Shown here piece by piece: positions 17,608 through 27,896 of a stretch of DNA of 64,000 nucleotides (position 1 is the stretch's first letter; the number at the start of each line of letters is the position of its first letter). A model generated the notes under the pieces. That model made no database searches, had not been told where the DNA came from, and saw only the letters and a list, made by a program, of their open reading frames with translations. Source of the stretch: DATBJG01 sp963790545 (lineage in GTDB: Bacteria > Acidobacteriota > Vicinamibacteria > Vicinamibacterales > JAMQPK01); contig CAWBPA010000019.1 of assembly GCA_963790545.1 (NCBI GenBank), positions 186,001 through 250,000 of the forward strand, read 5' to 3'. Both the position numbers and the translations under genes were made by a program.

Positions 17608-20570
17608 ATGCGTACGAGGATTTTGACGGGGCTGGTCGGCTTTTCGCCTCATGACGGCACTCCCCGTACTGGGGCAATCTCCGACCGGCACGATTTCCGG
17701 CCACGTCGCCGATCAGAGCGGTGGAGTGATGCCGGGAGTGACCATCACGGCCGCCTCTGCGGTGCTGCAGGGCGTGCGGACTGCGGTCACCACCGAGAAT
17801 GGCGACTACCTGATTCCGCTCTTGCCGCCTGGCGACTACACCGTCACATTCGAGATCTCAGGCTTTCAGACGGTCCGACGGACGATTGGTCTCGCGGGCA
17901 CCCAGACCGTCTCTTTGATCGAGACGATGACGGTGTCGCAACTGGCTGAAGAAGTCACCGTCGTGGGCGGTGCCGAGACCTTTACGCAAACGGTGCAAGT
18001 TGGCGCGAAGCTCAAGCAAGACCTGGTGGCGACGCTGCCCTCGAATCGTTCACTCGATGCGGCCATTGTGCTGTTCCCCGGCGTGCACCCGACAGGTCCC
18101 TCCGGCGGTTACTCAATCTCCGGAGCGGTGTCATACGAGGGTCTGTACACGGTCAATGGCGTGGCGGTCACCGAGAATCTGCGCGGACAGCCGATTCATC
18201 TGTACATCGAAGACGCGCTGCAGGAGACGACGATCACTGCCTCGGGCGTTTCGGCGGAATACGGACGTTTTGGCGGCGGCATGGTCGGCGCCGTCACGAA
18301 ATCCGGCGGAAACCAGTTCAGCGGTTCGTATCGGCAATCGTTCAACAACGACAGCTGGCGCACCAAGACCCCGTTTGCCAACGATGTCAAGACCGACAGC
18401 ACGATTCCGACATACGAGTACACCTTTGGCGGCCCGCTGATGACCGACCGCCTCTGGTTTTTCAATGCGGGACGGTTCCAGACTCAGGAGGCGGGCGTTT
18501 ACAACCGCGGCTCCAACGTCGGTGCCGTACGTGCGAACGACGGACGAGAAACGGTACGAAGGCAAGTTGACGTTTTCGCCGTCTGCCGGTCACCGGGTGG
18601 CGGGCTCGTACTTGAGGGCGGATCAGCTCTTCGAGAACACGACCCAGTTCAATGTGCTCGATCTCGCCAGCCTGGGGACGCAGGAGCAGCACAGCAATCT
18701 CACGTCAGTTCACTACACGGGCGTGTTGAGCTCGAACCTGTTCGCTGAGGTCCAGTACGCGCAGCGGACGGCATCGATGATTGGCGCAGGATCACGCGAT
18801 ACCGACATCATCTTCGGCACGCTCGTGACCGATCAGCAGCGCAACCTGCGCTACTGGTCGCCGACGTTCTGCGGCGGATGTGGCGCCGAGCACCGAGATA
18901 ACAACGAGGTCATCTTCAAGGGCACCTATTTCTGGTCGACCGCCAGGCGCGGATCCCACGACCTCGTGGCGGGTTACGACGGGTACAACGACCATCGTCA
19001 AACCAACAACTTTCAGTCAGGCAGCGGCTTCCGGATTCTTGGAACGTCGAGCATCGTGCGTGGAACGGACGTGTATCCGGTATTTCAATCCGGACTGACG
19101 GCTATCGTGAATACGCCGATTCTCCAGGAGAGCGACGGTACCGACCTGCGCACTCACTCGTTGTTCCTCAACGATGAATGGCGTTACAACGGGCGAATGA
19201 CCATCAATCTTGGCATCCGCTGGGACAAGAACAAAGGAGAGGATGCGGCCGGGCGCCCGGTCTCGAACAGCAGCAAATTCAGCCCCCGTCTTGGCATCGT
19301 TGTCGATCCAAAGGGGGACGGTCTGTGGACCGCAACCGCGAGCGTCGCGCGATACGTCTCCTCGCTGAACTCGGCGATTTCCGAAGTCTCCCCGGCAGGG
19401 AACCCTGCCGTGTATCAGTGGAACTATCTGGGACCCTCTATCAACCCGGATCCGACGGCGCCGACGCTGGTCGGCACCGAAGCTGCGCTCAGACAGGTCT
19501 TCGACTGGCTCAACGCCAATGGCGGAACGAACCGGCCCAGAGACCTGACGTCGTTGCCGGGGGTCAATACGCAGATCAACGGCGCTCTTGATTCACCAAA
19601 CGCCAACGAATTTGCATTCGGCGTAAGCCGGCAGCTCGGCCGACGTGGCTCGTTGCGTGCCGACTTCGTCTACCGCAAGTTCGACGACTTTTATGGGCAG
19701 CGGACCGATCTGACGACCGGTCAGGTGACAAACGCGGCCGGCCAGGTGTTCGATCTCACGCTCGTGGAGAATACGAATCTCGTCGAGCGCCAGTACAAAG
19801 CGTTCATGATTCAAGGCACTCAACGGTTGGGATCGCGCGTCGACCTGGGAGGGAATTACACGTTGTCCCGAGCGTGGGGCAATTTCGATGGCGAGACGTC
19901 CGCGGCCGGTCCGGTGTCGAGCCGGCTGCCTTCGTATCCGGAATACTACCAGGCCAACTGGTTCAGCCCCGAGGGAGACTTGAGCATCGACCAGCGACAT
20001 CGTATCCGTCTCTGGGGTACTTATGAGGTGCCGATGCGAAATCTCGCCGGGTCGCTGAACGTTGCCCTTCTTCACCAATACGGTTCTGGTGTGCCCTATG
20101 GCGCGATTGGTGGCGTCAGCACGGTTCCGTTTGTCACAAACCCAGGCTACATCTCCCCATCCGGCAATCGAGCCGGCGGCCTCTGGGATTACTACTTCGC
20201 CCCGCGCGATGCGTTTAGGACGGAGGGGTCGAATCGGACCGACCTGGCCCTGAACTACGCATACAAGATTCCGTCGCATCGCAACGTCGAGCTGTTCGTG
20301 CACACTGAATTCCTCAACCTCTTCAACGTCTTCGATCTCTGTGGCTGTGGAGACACCGTATTCCGGAACGGCGGCAACTCGAACCTGACGAAAATCAACC
20401 AGGGAGTCGTCAGCCCCGGGGCCGGCGGGATGCAGGTCTTCAATGCCATGACGACCACGCCGGTTCGCGGTGTCAACTGGAACTACGCCGCCAATTTCGG
20501 GACAGCGGTCGATCGCTTCGCATACACCACGCCACGCACGTTCCGGTTCAACGTCGGCGTTCGGTTCTAA
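17608..20570 (+). CDS. TonB-dependent receptor with carboxypeptidase-regulatory-like domain (two frame changes)
   Basis: Product of about 987 residues: signal peptide (MRTRILTGLVGF joined to LMTALPVLGQS), regulatory-like domain (GGVMPGVTITAASAVLQG), plug (YTVNGVAVTENLRGQPIHLY and SAEYGRFGGGMVGAVTKSGG) and a beta-barrel ending in FRFNVGVRF, with the terminal Phe expected for barrel assembly. AAGGAG lies 8 bases before the ATG at 17608 and decides the start. Frame changes lie near 17645 (inside the signal peptide, beside TTTT) and 18531. It is divergent from the receptor at 16908 and may share the operator region with it. Substrate unknown. Confidence 0.86.
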
Positions 20571-20595
20571 TTGGCCAGCTGAAGGCCAGCTGACA

Positions 20596-20657
20596 GTACG
20601 TAGGCCGGACCTTTAGGTCCGGCTGGCGGGGCGGGACTGAAGTCCCGCCCTACGTAC
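20596..20657. repeat. double-hairpin palindromic element (GTACGTAGG variant)
   Basis: The outer arms are GTACGTAGG and CCTACGTAC. The inner hairpins are GCCGGACCT/AGGTCCGGC and GCGGGACT/AGTCCCGC. Same architecture as the element at 4176-4223 but with different stem sequences. It lies after the receptor stop; the remaining spacer to 20841 holds only CTCTGCG-type repeats near 20780-20805. Confidence 0.85.
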
Positions 20658-20841
20658 CGTTCCTCACCCTCGCTTAACCCCTCCTCTCTGGCGAACTTGC
20701 CAACGCGAATTCTTGAACACTAGTCGCCGCGCTGAGCGCGCAGAGGATTTTCGGCGAGACATTTCTCGGCCTCCGCGCATACCTCTGCGACTCTGCGTGG
20801 AGCCTTAGGAACAAGACCGGACGCTAGCAAGAAGGTGTCCC

Positions 20842-23540
20842 ATGCAGAAGCTTATCCGTTCTGTGTGTGTGTTGGACTTGCCATCTGTGGCTTCTCGGCT
20901 TTGCCTTGCCCGTCTCGGCGCAGAGTGCCAGTCAGAGCAGCGTTCCGCCGCTGATCGATCGTGAATTGCTCTTCGGTGATCCGGAGATTGCCGGCGCGCA
21001 GATTTCACCAGACGGTGCGTTCATCGCGTTCGTGAAGCCCTATAAAGGCACGCGCAACGTCTGGGTCAAACGTACTGATCAGCCCTTCGACGCGGCACGG
21101 CCCATCACGGCAGACACCAGACGCCCGATTCCCGCATTCTTCTGGAGCCGTGACGGCAAGTTCATTTTGTTCGTGCAGGATCAGGATGGGGACGAGAATT
21201 TCAACGTCTTTGCCGTCAACCCCGCTGACACGCCAACCGGGGGCGCTGAGGTTCCTGCTGCGCGCAACCTGACGGCTGCCAAGGGGGTGCGAGCCGCGAT
21301 TTACTCGGTGCCGAAAACCGATCCCGACACCATCTACGTCGGCCTCAACGATCGGGATGCGGCCTGGCACGACCTCTACAAGGTGCGCATCTCGTCCGGT
21401 GAGCGCACGCTGATCAGGCGAAACACCGAACGCATTACCGGATGGGTGTTCGATCTCAGCGGTCAGCTGCGTCTGGCCACGCGGTCACCTGAGAACGGCG
21501 ACACCGAAGTCTTGCGTGTCGACGAGGGCGGGTTCGTCAAAATCTACAGCTGCAATGTCTTCGAACAGTGCGGTCCCGGTCGGTTCCACAAGGACGGGCG
21601 CCGTGTGTACATGGTCACCAACAAGGGAACCGGTGAAGACCTCATTCGGCTCACGCTGCTCGATGTGCAGTCGGGCACAGAGGAGCTGGTCGAATCGGAT
21701 CCCCAGAAGCGCGTCGATTCTGACGGCTCCGCTGTTCTCCGAGAAGACCGATGAGCTGGTTGGCACGGTCTACCTCGATGACAAGCCCCGCATCCACTGG
21801 AGGGACAAAACGCGGGAAGCCGAGTATGCAATGCTCCGGCAAAAGTTTCCGGGGCGCGAGGTGGGCTTCGGATCTTCGACGGCCGACGAGCGCCTGGCGA
21901 TGGTGACGTTGCGCAGCGATGTCGAACCGGGCGAGACCTATCTCTACGATCGGCAGACGAAGCAGCTTCGACAGCAGTACCGCATTCGCGAGAAGCTGCC
22001 GCGGTCCAGCCTCGCTCCTATGACCACGGTTCGATACAAGTCTTCCGACGGATTGGAAATCCCGGCCTATCTCACCGTGCCCAAAGGAGTGGGAGGCAAG
22101 AACCTTCCGGTTGTGATCGTTCCGCATGGCGGCCCTTGGGGTCGCGACGCCTGGGGCTATGACCCGATCGCACAGTTCCTGGCCAACCGGGGCTATGCAG
22201 TGTTACAGCCGAACTTCCGGGGGTCGACAGGGTTTGGCAAGAAGTTCCTGGACGCCGGCAACAAACAGTGGGGCGACAAGATGCAGGACGACGTGACCTG
22301 GGGAGTCCGGTATCTCATCGACCAGGGCATCGCCGATCCCAAGAGGGTCGGCATTTTTGGAGGCTCGTACGGCGGCTATGTCACCCTTGCGGGCCTGGCG
22401 TTCACTCCGGACCTGTACGCGGCCGGTGTTTCTCTGGTTGGACCCTCAAATCTGATCACATTGCTCGAATCGATTCCTCCCTATTGGGAAGCCGGCCGCA
22501 AGATGTTCCAGGAGCGCCTCGGCGATCTGTCGACGCCCGAAGGGCGCGCGCAGCTCGAGCGGCAATCTCCGCTGAATTCCGCCGGGAAGATCAAGGCGCC
22601 CCTCCTTGTCATCCAGGGCGCCAACGACCCGCGCGTGAAGAAGGCCGAATCGGAGCAGATTGTGATTGCATTGAGGGATCGCGGATTCGCTGTGCAGTAT
22701 CTGCTCGCGCCCGATGAAGGTCACGGCTTTGCGCGCCCGGTCAACAACATGGCCGCGTTCGCTGCGGCAGAGACGTTTCTGGCGCAGCACCTCGAAGGTC
22801 GTTTCCAGGACGGCGGGACGAAGGAGGTCACCGAACGGCTCCGCGAAATCACTGTCGACCCGAAAACAGTCGAGAAGCCGAAGGCCGTCACCGTATCGTC
22901 GGTGACGCCCAAGCCGGCCGTTGACCTGCAGCCAGGCACTGTCACTGTGCTCTCCAAGATCCAAATGGGTGCGCAGACGATGGACGTGCCGATATCCACC
23001 ACGATCACGAGCGAAGGTGACTCGTGGGTCATCACCGAAACCGCCAAGACTCCGGCCGGTGAGGCGACCGACCGGACCGTGGTTGCCAAGGGCAGTCTCA
23101 TCCTGCGAAGCCGAACGGTTTCGCAGGGACCGGTCAACATCGAGCTGAAAGTTGCCGATGGCAAGATGTCCGGGGAAATGAAAATGACAGGCCAGGCCCG
23201 GCCGATCTCAGCCGATCTTGGAGGCGACCTTTTCGCCGATGGCGCCGGCGCGCTGCTCGTGATTGCGACGTTGCCGCTCGCCGACGGATACACGACGACA
23301 TTCCGCAACTTCAACTTGCAGACTCAGAAAACCAGGAGCATGCAGCTTACGGTCAGTGGAAGCGAGCAGGTGACGGTTCCCGCCGGCACGTTCGACGCGT
23401 ACAAGGTTGACGTCACGTCGCCAGACGACGGGTCGAAACTGACGCTCTGGGTGTCGAAGAGCTCGCGTCAGGCGCTCCGGGGTACGCTGTCGTCGCCCCA
23501 AATGGGGGGCGCGACGATCACATCGGAGCTGCAGAAATAA
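20842..23540 (+). CDS. S9 family serine peptidase (acylaminoacyl/dipeptidyl peptidase type) fused to a C-terminal DUF3108-like domain
   Basis: Product of about 899 residues. A signal peptide is followed by a beta-propeller (SPDGAFIAFVKPYKGTRNVW...) and an alpha/beta-hydrolase domain with the nucleophile in GGSYGGY, the aspartate in GANDPRV and the histidine in DEGHGFA. A further ~220 residues resemble DUF3108-type domains and are not part of ordinary S9 enzymes. It would cleave oligopeptides in the periplasm. ATG 20842 has AAGG upstream, but the frame shifts within a run of TG dinucleotides (about 20862-20871) before the hydrophobic WTCHLWLLGFALPVSAQS, and again near 21720. Both breaks leave conserved sequence on each side. 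Confidence 0.86.
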
Positions 23541-23548
23541 GACATTCG

Positions 23549-24346
23549 CTATTCATTGAATGTCTTGAGCCTTTCCCGGGCCTGGGCTTTGAACTCCGCG
23601 TCCTCGGGCGCCCACTCCGGGCCCGAGGACGCGACGAGTACTTTTTCGAGCTCGGCGCGGGCTTCGGTACGACGACCGCGCTCGAGAAGCAGCTCGGCCA
23701 GAAAGAAATGCGATGAGCTGCTGTTCGGGTTATAGGTGAGTGACCGCCGCAGATGCTCTTCGGCCTTGTCTTTGCTCCCGCCAAACAACCGCGGCACTTT
23801 TTGATACCACCGTCCCAGTGCGCGGTCTGCGGAGCCCTGCTCGAAGGCCGGATCGATTTTGAGAACCGTTTCGAGGGCTTCTTTGATCGGACCGCGATAC
23901 TTCAAGCCTGCCCGCATGCCGGACGATTCAGCCAGGGCTCCCATGTTGGCCGCCTTCCAGAAATGGCCTTCCGGACGTTGCGGGTCGATCGCGACTGCCC
24001 GCGTGCCGGCCGTCACGCCGCGCTCGAGCTGCTTCCGGCGTTCGCCCGTCGCCACGTGCCCGCCCAGCCAGTAGGCGGCACGGGCCAGTTTCCACGCAGC
24101 CTCGAAGTCGTTCGCCTGGGCTGACAAGCGTTCTTCCCAAATCGTTGCCGCTCGTTCAGCACTTGCCAGATTCGTGCGCTGCGCGTAGAGCTGGTCGGGG
24201 TCGTCCACGGTCTGGCCGGCTACGACCGTGTTGTACAATGCGAAAGCTATGCAGCAACTGATCAGACAACTGCTCGCGGAGCTCGGAGAAGATCCCACGC
24301 GGGAAGGACTCCTCCATACGCCACAACGGGTTGAAAAAGCCCTCAA
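23549..24346 (-). CDS. TPR-repeat protein (TatT-like), exported
   Basis: Alpha-helical repeat protein with TPR-like units such as FEAAWKLARAAYWLGGH, ALETVLKIDPAFEQGSADRALG and AEEHLRRSLTYNPNSSSSHFFLAELLL. The layout, including the GSKDKAEEHLRRSL phrase, resembles the TRAP-associated TatT family. The N-terminus is uncertain. From the ATG at 24346 a hydrophobic CLISCCIAFALYNTVVAG stretch could be a signal peptide, but it runs antisense over folE by about 100 bp. A TTG at 24238 or a GTG at 24208 are alternatives. It is convergent with the S9 peptidase gene, whose stop is 8 bp away. Partner proteins are not evident. Confidence 0.72.
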   Translation of the reverse strand: MRAFSTRCGVWRSPSRVGSSPSSASSCLISCCIAFALYNTVVAGQTVDDPDQLYAQRTNLASAERAATIWEERLSAQANDFEAAWKLARAAYWLGGHVATGERRKQLERGVTAGTRAVAIDPQRPEGHFWKAANMGALAESSGMRAGLKYRGPIKEALETVLKIDPAFEQGSADRALGRWYQKVPRLFGGSKDKAEEHLRRSLTYNPNSSSSHFFLAELLLERGRRTEARAELEKVLVASSGPEWAPEDAEFKAQARERLKTFNE

Positions 24347-24848
24347 ATTCCTGACCAGCGGCTACGACATGGATCCGGGTGAACTGCTGAATGGAGCGCT
24401 GTTCACCGTCGATTATAGCGAGATGGTCATCGTCAAGGACATCGACTTCTACAGCCTGTGCGAACATCATCTGCTGCCGTTCTTTGGCAAGTGTCACGTC
24501 GCGTACCTGCCGCGCACGAAAGTGATCGGGTTGAGCAAGATCCCGCGGCTCGTGGATATGTTCAGTCGCCGTCTGCAGCTCCAGGAGCGGTTGACGAATC
24601 AGATTGCTGAGACCATTCAGAACACTGTTACGCCGCTGGGTGTGGCGGTGGTCATGGAAGGCACGCATCTCTGTATGGCCATGCGGGGTGTGGAGAAACA
24701 GAACTCCTTTGCCGTCACGAGCGCCATGCTGGGCGGCTTCCGCGACAACTCTCGCACCCGCATGGAGTTTCTCGAGCTCATCCGCCATCGTCCCGCAACG
24801 GCGAGTGTTCCGACGGTGGCCGCCGGTGCGTGGTGTCTTGACGACTAG
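24249..24848 (+). CDS. folE: GTP cyclohydrolase I
   Basis: This 199-residue enzyme converts GTP to 7,8-dihydroneopterin triphosphate, the first step to tetrahydrofolate and related pterins. Signatures are EDPTREGLLHTPQRVEKAL near the N-terminus, the zinc-site phrase SLCEHHLLPFFGKCHVAYLP (Cys and His ligands), SRRLQLQERLTNQIAETI, and THLCMAMRGV with the second zinc cysteine. Length and motifs fit the type IA family. TACAAT at 24234-24239 could be a -10 box. The start overlaps the divergent TPR gene's possible 5' end. A heptamer array begins right after the TAG stop. Confidence 0.95.
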   Translation: MQQLIRQLLAELGEDPTREGLLHTPQRVEKALKFLTSGYDMDPGELLNGALFTVDYSEMVIVKDIDFYSLCEHHLLPFFGKCHVAYLPRTKVIGLSKIPRLVDMFSRRLQLQERLTNQIAETIQNTVTPLGVAVVMEGTHLCMAMRGVEKQNSFAVTSAMLGGFRDNSRTRMEFLELIRHRPATASVPTVAAGAWCLDD

Positions 24849-24850
24849 GA

Positions 24851-24930
24851 GATTTGCGATTTGTGATTCGGCGATTAGCGAATCGATGATGATTGGTGAT
24901 TTGCGATCAGCGATTTATTGGCGATTACGG
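24851..24930 (+). repeat. heptamer tandem array (unit GATTTGC)
   Basis: It starts 2 bases after the folE stop: GATTTGC, GATTTGT, GATTCGG, a short palindrome GCGATTAGCGAATCGATGAT, then GATTGGT, GATTTGC, GATCAGC, GATTTAT. It includes the presumed start codon of the next gene (ATG at 24886). Confidence 0.9.
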
Positions 24931-25596
24931 AATAAAAGGATCCGAACGGCCTGCGCGTTCTTTCTTCTGTATTCTGTTTTCTGTATCCCGTCCTCTTCCG
25001 ACGCCCAGACCAAACGCCCCCCGGCCGGACGGCAAGCGCCGGCGAAGCCTGTCGTGGCTCCCGCCGACCTGAGCTGCCCCACGGTGCTCGGCCTGGGTGT
25101 GACGAGCAAGCGGAACTTTTGCGACATCCTGACCGGTCGCGACCCCGCGGAGGGTGCGACCATCAAGTTTCCGCCGCATCGTGGCCCCCTGACACTGCGC
25201 TTCGACCTGCACAACCGACACACCTATTCGGAAGAGGAAGTCAAAGCCAAGCGCGGCTACTCGTTGTACACCGCCACGATCGGCGCGCTGACCCTGGACA
25301 ACACGTTGATTTCGCGCGCGGTGGTTCGCAGTGAATTTCGGAAGCGCGAAGATCTGCTCGACCGCGTGGCCGGCGGGGCCGGAGGAAGCGTCAAGGCGGT
25401 TGCGCCCATCGGAATCGAACCAATCGTGATGACGATCCCGGAAGAGGTCGAGGCGGTCAGCTTCCTTGGGGAGAAGCTCGAGGTGCTCCGGAGCGACGGA
25501 CCAGCCGTTTATTCCGCGCCGGGCCGTCCGATAGCCGTCATCAGCAATGTCGAGATTGAGTACATCCCCGCTCCAGCGACTAAAGGGAAGAAATAG
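24886..25596 (+). CDS. secreted protein of unknown function; N-terminus built from heptamer repeats
   Basis: About 236 residues. The body (from SSDAQTKRPPAGRQ) is soluble, about 195 residues, with no motif recognised; it contains HRGPLTLRFDLHNRHTY and a C-terminal GRPIAVISNVEIEYIP. In front is a convincing signal peptide: a basic RNKRIR, the hydrophobic CAFFLLYSVFCIPSS and cleavage near DAQ. The hydrophobic core is encoded by a heptamer array (24965-24985, TTCTGTA), and the n-region by the array ending at 24930. The start (24886 or 24889) is the first in-frame ATG; no ribosome site is seen. It is followed by a hairpin terminator. Confidence 0.72.
   Translation: MMIGDLRSAIYWRLRNKRIRTACAFFLLYSVFCIPSSSDAQTKRPPAGRQAPAKPVVAPADLSCPTVLGLGVTSKRNFCDILTGRDPAEGATIKFPPHRGPLTLRFDLHNRHTYSEEEVKAKRGYSLYTATIGALTLDNTLISRAVVRSEFRKREDLLDRVAGGAGGSVKAVAPIGIEPIVMTIPEEVEAVSFLGEKLEVLRSDGPAVYSAPGRPIAVISNVEIEYIPAPATKGKK
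24965..24985 (+). repeat. heptamer array (TTCTGTA) inside a signal-peptide coding region
   Basis: The three units TTCTGTA, TTCTGTT, TTCTGTA are translated as part of FLLYSVFCI. The same heptamer forms the non-coding array at 32928-32962. Confidence 0.85.
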
Positions 25597-25600
25597 AAAA

Positions 25601-25626
25601 GGCCGGCCGAGTGTTCCCGGCCGGCC
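25601..25626. terminator. GGCCGGCC hairpin between convergent genes
   Basis: GGCCGGCC (25601-25608) and GGCCGGCC (25619-25626) form an 8-bp stem over a 10-base loop. AAAA precedes it and AAAGTTTT follows closely. It lies 4 bases after one stop and about 40 before the convergent stop, so it can serve both genes. Confidence 0.78.
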
Positions 25627-25667
25627 CTAAAGTTTTCCTAACCCTTCCTAACCTTGCTTAACTTTCC

Positions 25668-27752
25668 TTATCCCCTCGACGCCGACGGCTGTGCGGGCTT
25701 CTTGCCTTTGATCCCCTGAATCTGGATCGTCGGCTGCTCTTTCAGCACGTGCTGGCGGTAGAGATCCGCCATCTGCTTGTGCTGCTCCGCGTCGCCGTTG
25801 CGGTGCCCCTTCTCCTGCGCGCGAGCGGCCAGCTTTTCTTCGCGGGCGTTGCGGGCCACGCCGGCAAGCACCAGATCCTGCTGTTCGCCGGCCGCCACCG
25901 CCTCGGCATTGAGCCTGAGTGAGTGTTCGAGCGTCGGGAGCGGCACGTCCTTGTTGCCCGCCCAGATTTCGTGACGTCCATGCTCCTCGTACCACTTCGT
26001 CAACGTGGCGGTCATGTGCATCTTCTCGATGATGTTCCGCCAGCCGATGCCTGTGTTGTACGCGCAGAACGAGATTTCCCCCATCTGCGTCGCATACGGG
26101 ATGATGCACATCTCGGTGCGCCGGAAGTCGTAGTTGAACAGATCCTGGAACCACATGCCGGCCACGAACAGGAAGTTCCAGCGATCCCCGCGGCGCTTCT
26201 CGATGTCGGCCCTCGTTCGGTCACCAGTCACCTTGCCGTACTCACGCCCGGTGGCGCCAAACGTCTTGTCGAACTTCTGGAGCAGGTCCGTCAGCTTGAA
26301 GTGTGTCGGTGCCTGGAACGGGTCGTAGTTGCGCATCAGCGCGAGCGCCATGCCGACGACCGACAAGAACTTGCCCCGCCCCGCGTCGTTGACCGCGGCC
26401 ACGTCTTTGGCCAGTTGCTCCGCCTTCAGGAACGCGGTGACCGGTACGGCTTCCTTCGTCTCCTTGTCGATCATCAGCGCCATGCCGACCCCGCAGTTCG
26501 GATGGCAGCCGCAGGTCAGGTTGCCCCACTGGGCGTCCGCTCCGTGCACTTGATCGGCCCAGTCGGTGAAGGTGCCCATGAAGGAAATCGGGAACCAGTC
26601 GCGCACCGGCTCGCCCAGGCCAACCTGGTCTTTGACGTCGTGCGCCAGGTGCGACAGGGTGTAGCGCTGCGCGTGCCGTCGTTCGTCGGTGACTTCCTCA
26701 TCGCGGCCGGTAAATGAAACCGGCTGAAACGACAGGAAGTTGATCTTGCGCGGGTTGTCGAGCGCAAACTCGATGATTCGGCCCACCTGTTCGTTGTTCA
26801 CACCGTTGACGATGGTCACGACCGGCACGATGTCGACGCCGGCACTCCAGAGGTTCTCGATGGCCTGGAGCTTGACATCGAAGAGGTTGCCGACGCGCCG
26901 GTGTGAATTGGCCGCGTTGCCGATGCCGTCAAACTGCAGATACGCGTAGCGCAGGCCGGCCTCGGCCGCGGCTTTGGCAAACTCGGGACTCTTGGCGAAC
27001 TCGATGCCATTGGTGGCCGCCTGCACGCTGTTGTACCCGACCTTCTTCGAGTACCGGACCGCGTCCAGGAAGTACGGCGACATCGTGGGCTCGCCGCCGG
27101 AGAACTGAACGGACATCTGACGCCGCGGCTTGATCGTGATGGCGTTGTCGAGCATCTGCTTGATGTCTTCCCAGCTCAGCTCGTGGACGAAGCCGACCTG
27201 GTTGGCGTCCATGAAGCAGGGGTCGCACATCATGTTGCAGCGGTTGGTCAGGTCGATCGTGAGCACGGAGCCACGGCCATGCTTGATGGTGCTGCTGCCG
27301 TGGTTGTGCAGGGTCTCGTCGTTGTGCGCTCTGATGTCGCGGCCCGGGAAAACCTGCTCGAGATGCTTGAAGAACGCGGGATCGATGGCCATCACGTCTT
27401 CGAAGTGCCCGTGGATGGGGCAATCCTTGACCATCATGATCTTGCCGTCTCGCTCGATGATCTGGGCCTTGATTTCGCCGACCTTCTCGTTGAGCAGCAC
27501 CGAGACGTCTTTCTTGCCGCTGAGGATCTCCTCGCGCGCCTCACGAACGCACGTCGGACAGAGCGAGTCGGTCTCGCGCGGCCAGCCAAGCGGTGGCTTG
27601 CTCTTCTCCCAGGATTTCAGGAGCGGCCGCTCCGACCACTTGGGAATGAAGGCTGGATTGGGTTTGACGCGATTGGCGGCATTGAAGACGTGCCAGGCTC
27701 CGTTGGCCGCTACGCTTAACCCTTTCTCCAAGTACTTGATTGGCGCCGCCAT
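25668..27752 (-). CDS. radical SAM enzyme related to tetraether / membrane-spanning lipid synthases (MJ0619/Tes/Mss-like)
   Basis: This 694-residue cytoplasmic enzyme has the radical SAM cluster motif CNMMCDPC at residues 172-179 (Cx3Cx2C) and the SAM-binding FSGGEP near 218-222. The N-terminal CPTC (65-68) with CPIHGHF (111-117) is the zinc-finger-like prefix seen in the MJ0619 group. Further cysteines at CGCHPNC (414-420) and at 549 and 563 could bind auxiliary clusters. Archaeal Tes and bacterial Mss join two lipid tails carbon to carbon, and some acidobacteria make such membrane-spanning lipids (iso-diabolic acid), so that role is plausible here but inferred. It stands alone, convergent with a secreted protein gene and divergent from a YpdA-like reductase. 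Confidence 0.8.
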   Translation of the reverse strand: MAAPIKYLEKGLSVAANGAWHVFNAANRVKPNPAFIPKWSERPLLKSWEKSKPPLGWPRETDSLCPTCVREAREEILSGKKDVSVLLNEKVGEIKAQIIERDGKIMMVKDCPIHGHFEDVMAIDPAFFKHLEQVFPGRDIRAHNDETLHNHGSSTIKHGRGSVLTIDLTNRCNMMCDPCFMDANQVGFVHELSWEDIKQMLDNAITIKPRRQMSVQFSGGEPTMSPYFLDAVRYSKKVGYNSVQAATNGIEFAKSPEFAKAAAEAGLRYAYLQFDGIGNAANSHRRVGNLFDVKLQAIENLWSAGVDIVPVVTIVNGVNNEQVGRIIEFALDNPRKINFLSFQPVSFTGRDEEVTDERRHAQRYTLSHLAHDVKDQVGLGEPVRDWFPISFMGTFTDWADQVHGADAQWGNLTCGCHPNCGVGMALMIDKETKEAVPVTAFLKAEQLAKDVAAVNDAGRGKFLSVVGMALALMRNYDPFQAPTHFKLTDLLQKFDKTFGATGREYGKVTGDRTRADIEKRRGDRWNFLFVAGMWFQDLFNYDFRRTEMCIIPYATQMGEISFCAYNTGIGWRNIIEKMHMTATLTKWYEEHGRHEIWAGNKDVPLPTLEHSLRLNAEAVAAGEQQDLVLAGVARNAREEKLAARAQEKGHRNGDAEQHKQMADLYRQHVLKEQPTIQIQGIKGKKPAQPSASRG

Positions 27753-27896
27753 AGGTTCTCCTTGCGGTTAGGGCGCAGGCACACATACCCGCGCGCTGGG
27801 GGGGCCGACAAATCAGGGCATCGTACCGGTGTTTCCGCGGTTTTTCGGGGTTTTTCGGCCCAATGGGCAGTTTCGGCCGGCGATTGGGCAGTTCGT
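27753..27896. other. leader side of the divergent 385-bp spacer
   Basis: No gene is seen between the radical SAM start and the heptamer hairpin. The stretch contains short G/C-rich words (GGTTTTTCGG repeated) and must include the radical SAM promoter. Confidence 0.5.

Noticed and set aside
25668..27752. Radical SAM enzyme as a peptide-modifying SPASM maturase
   Set aside because: No precursor peptide gene lies nearby, and the N-terminal CPTC...CPIHGHF prefix fits the MJ0619/Tes-type group better.
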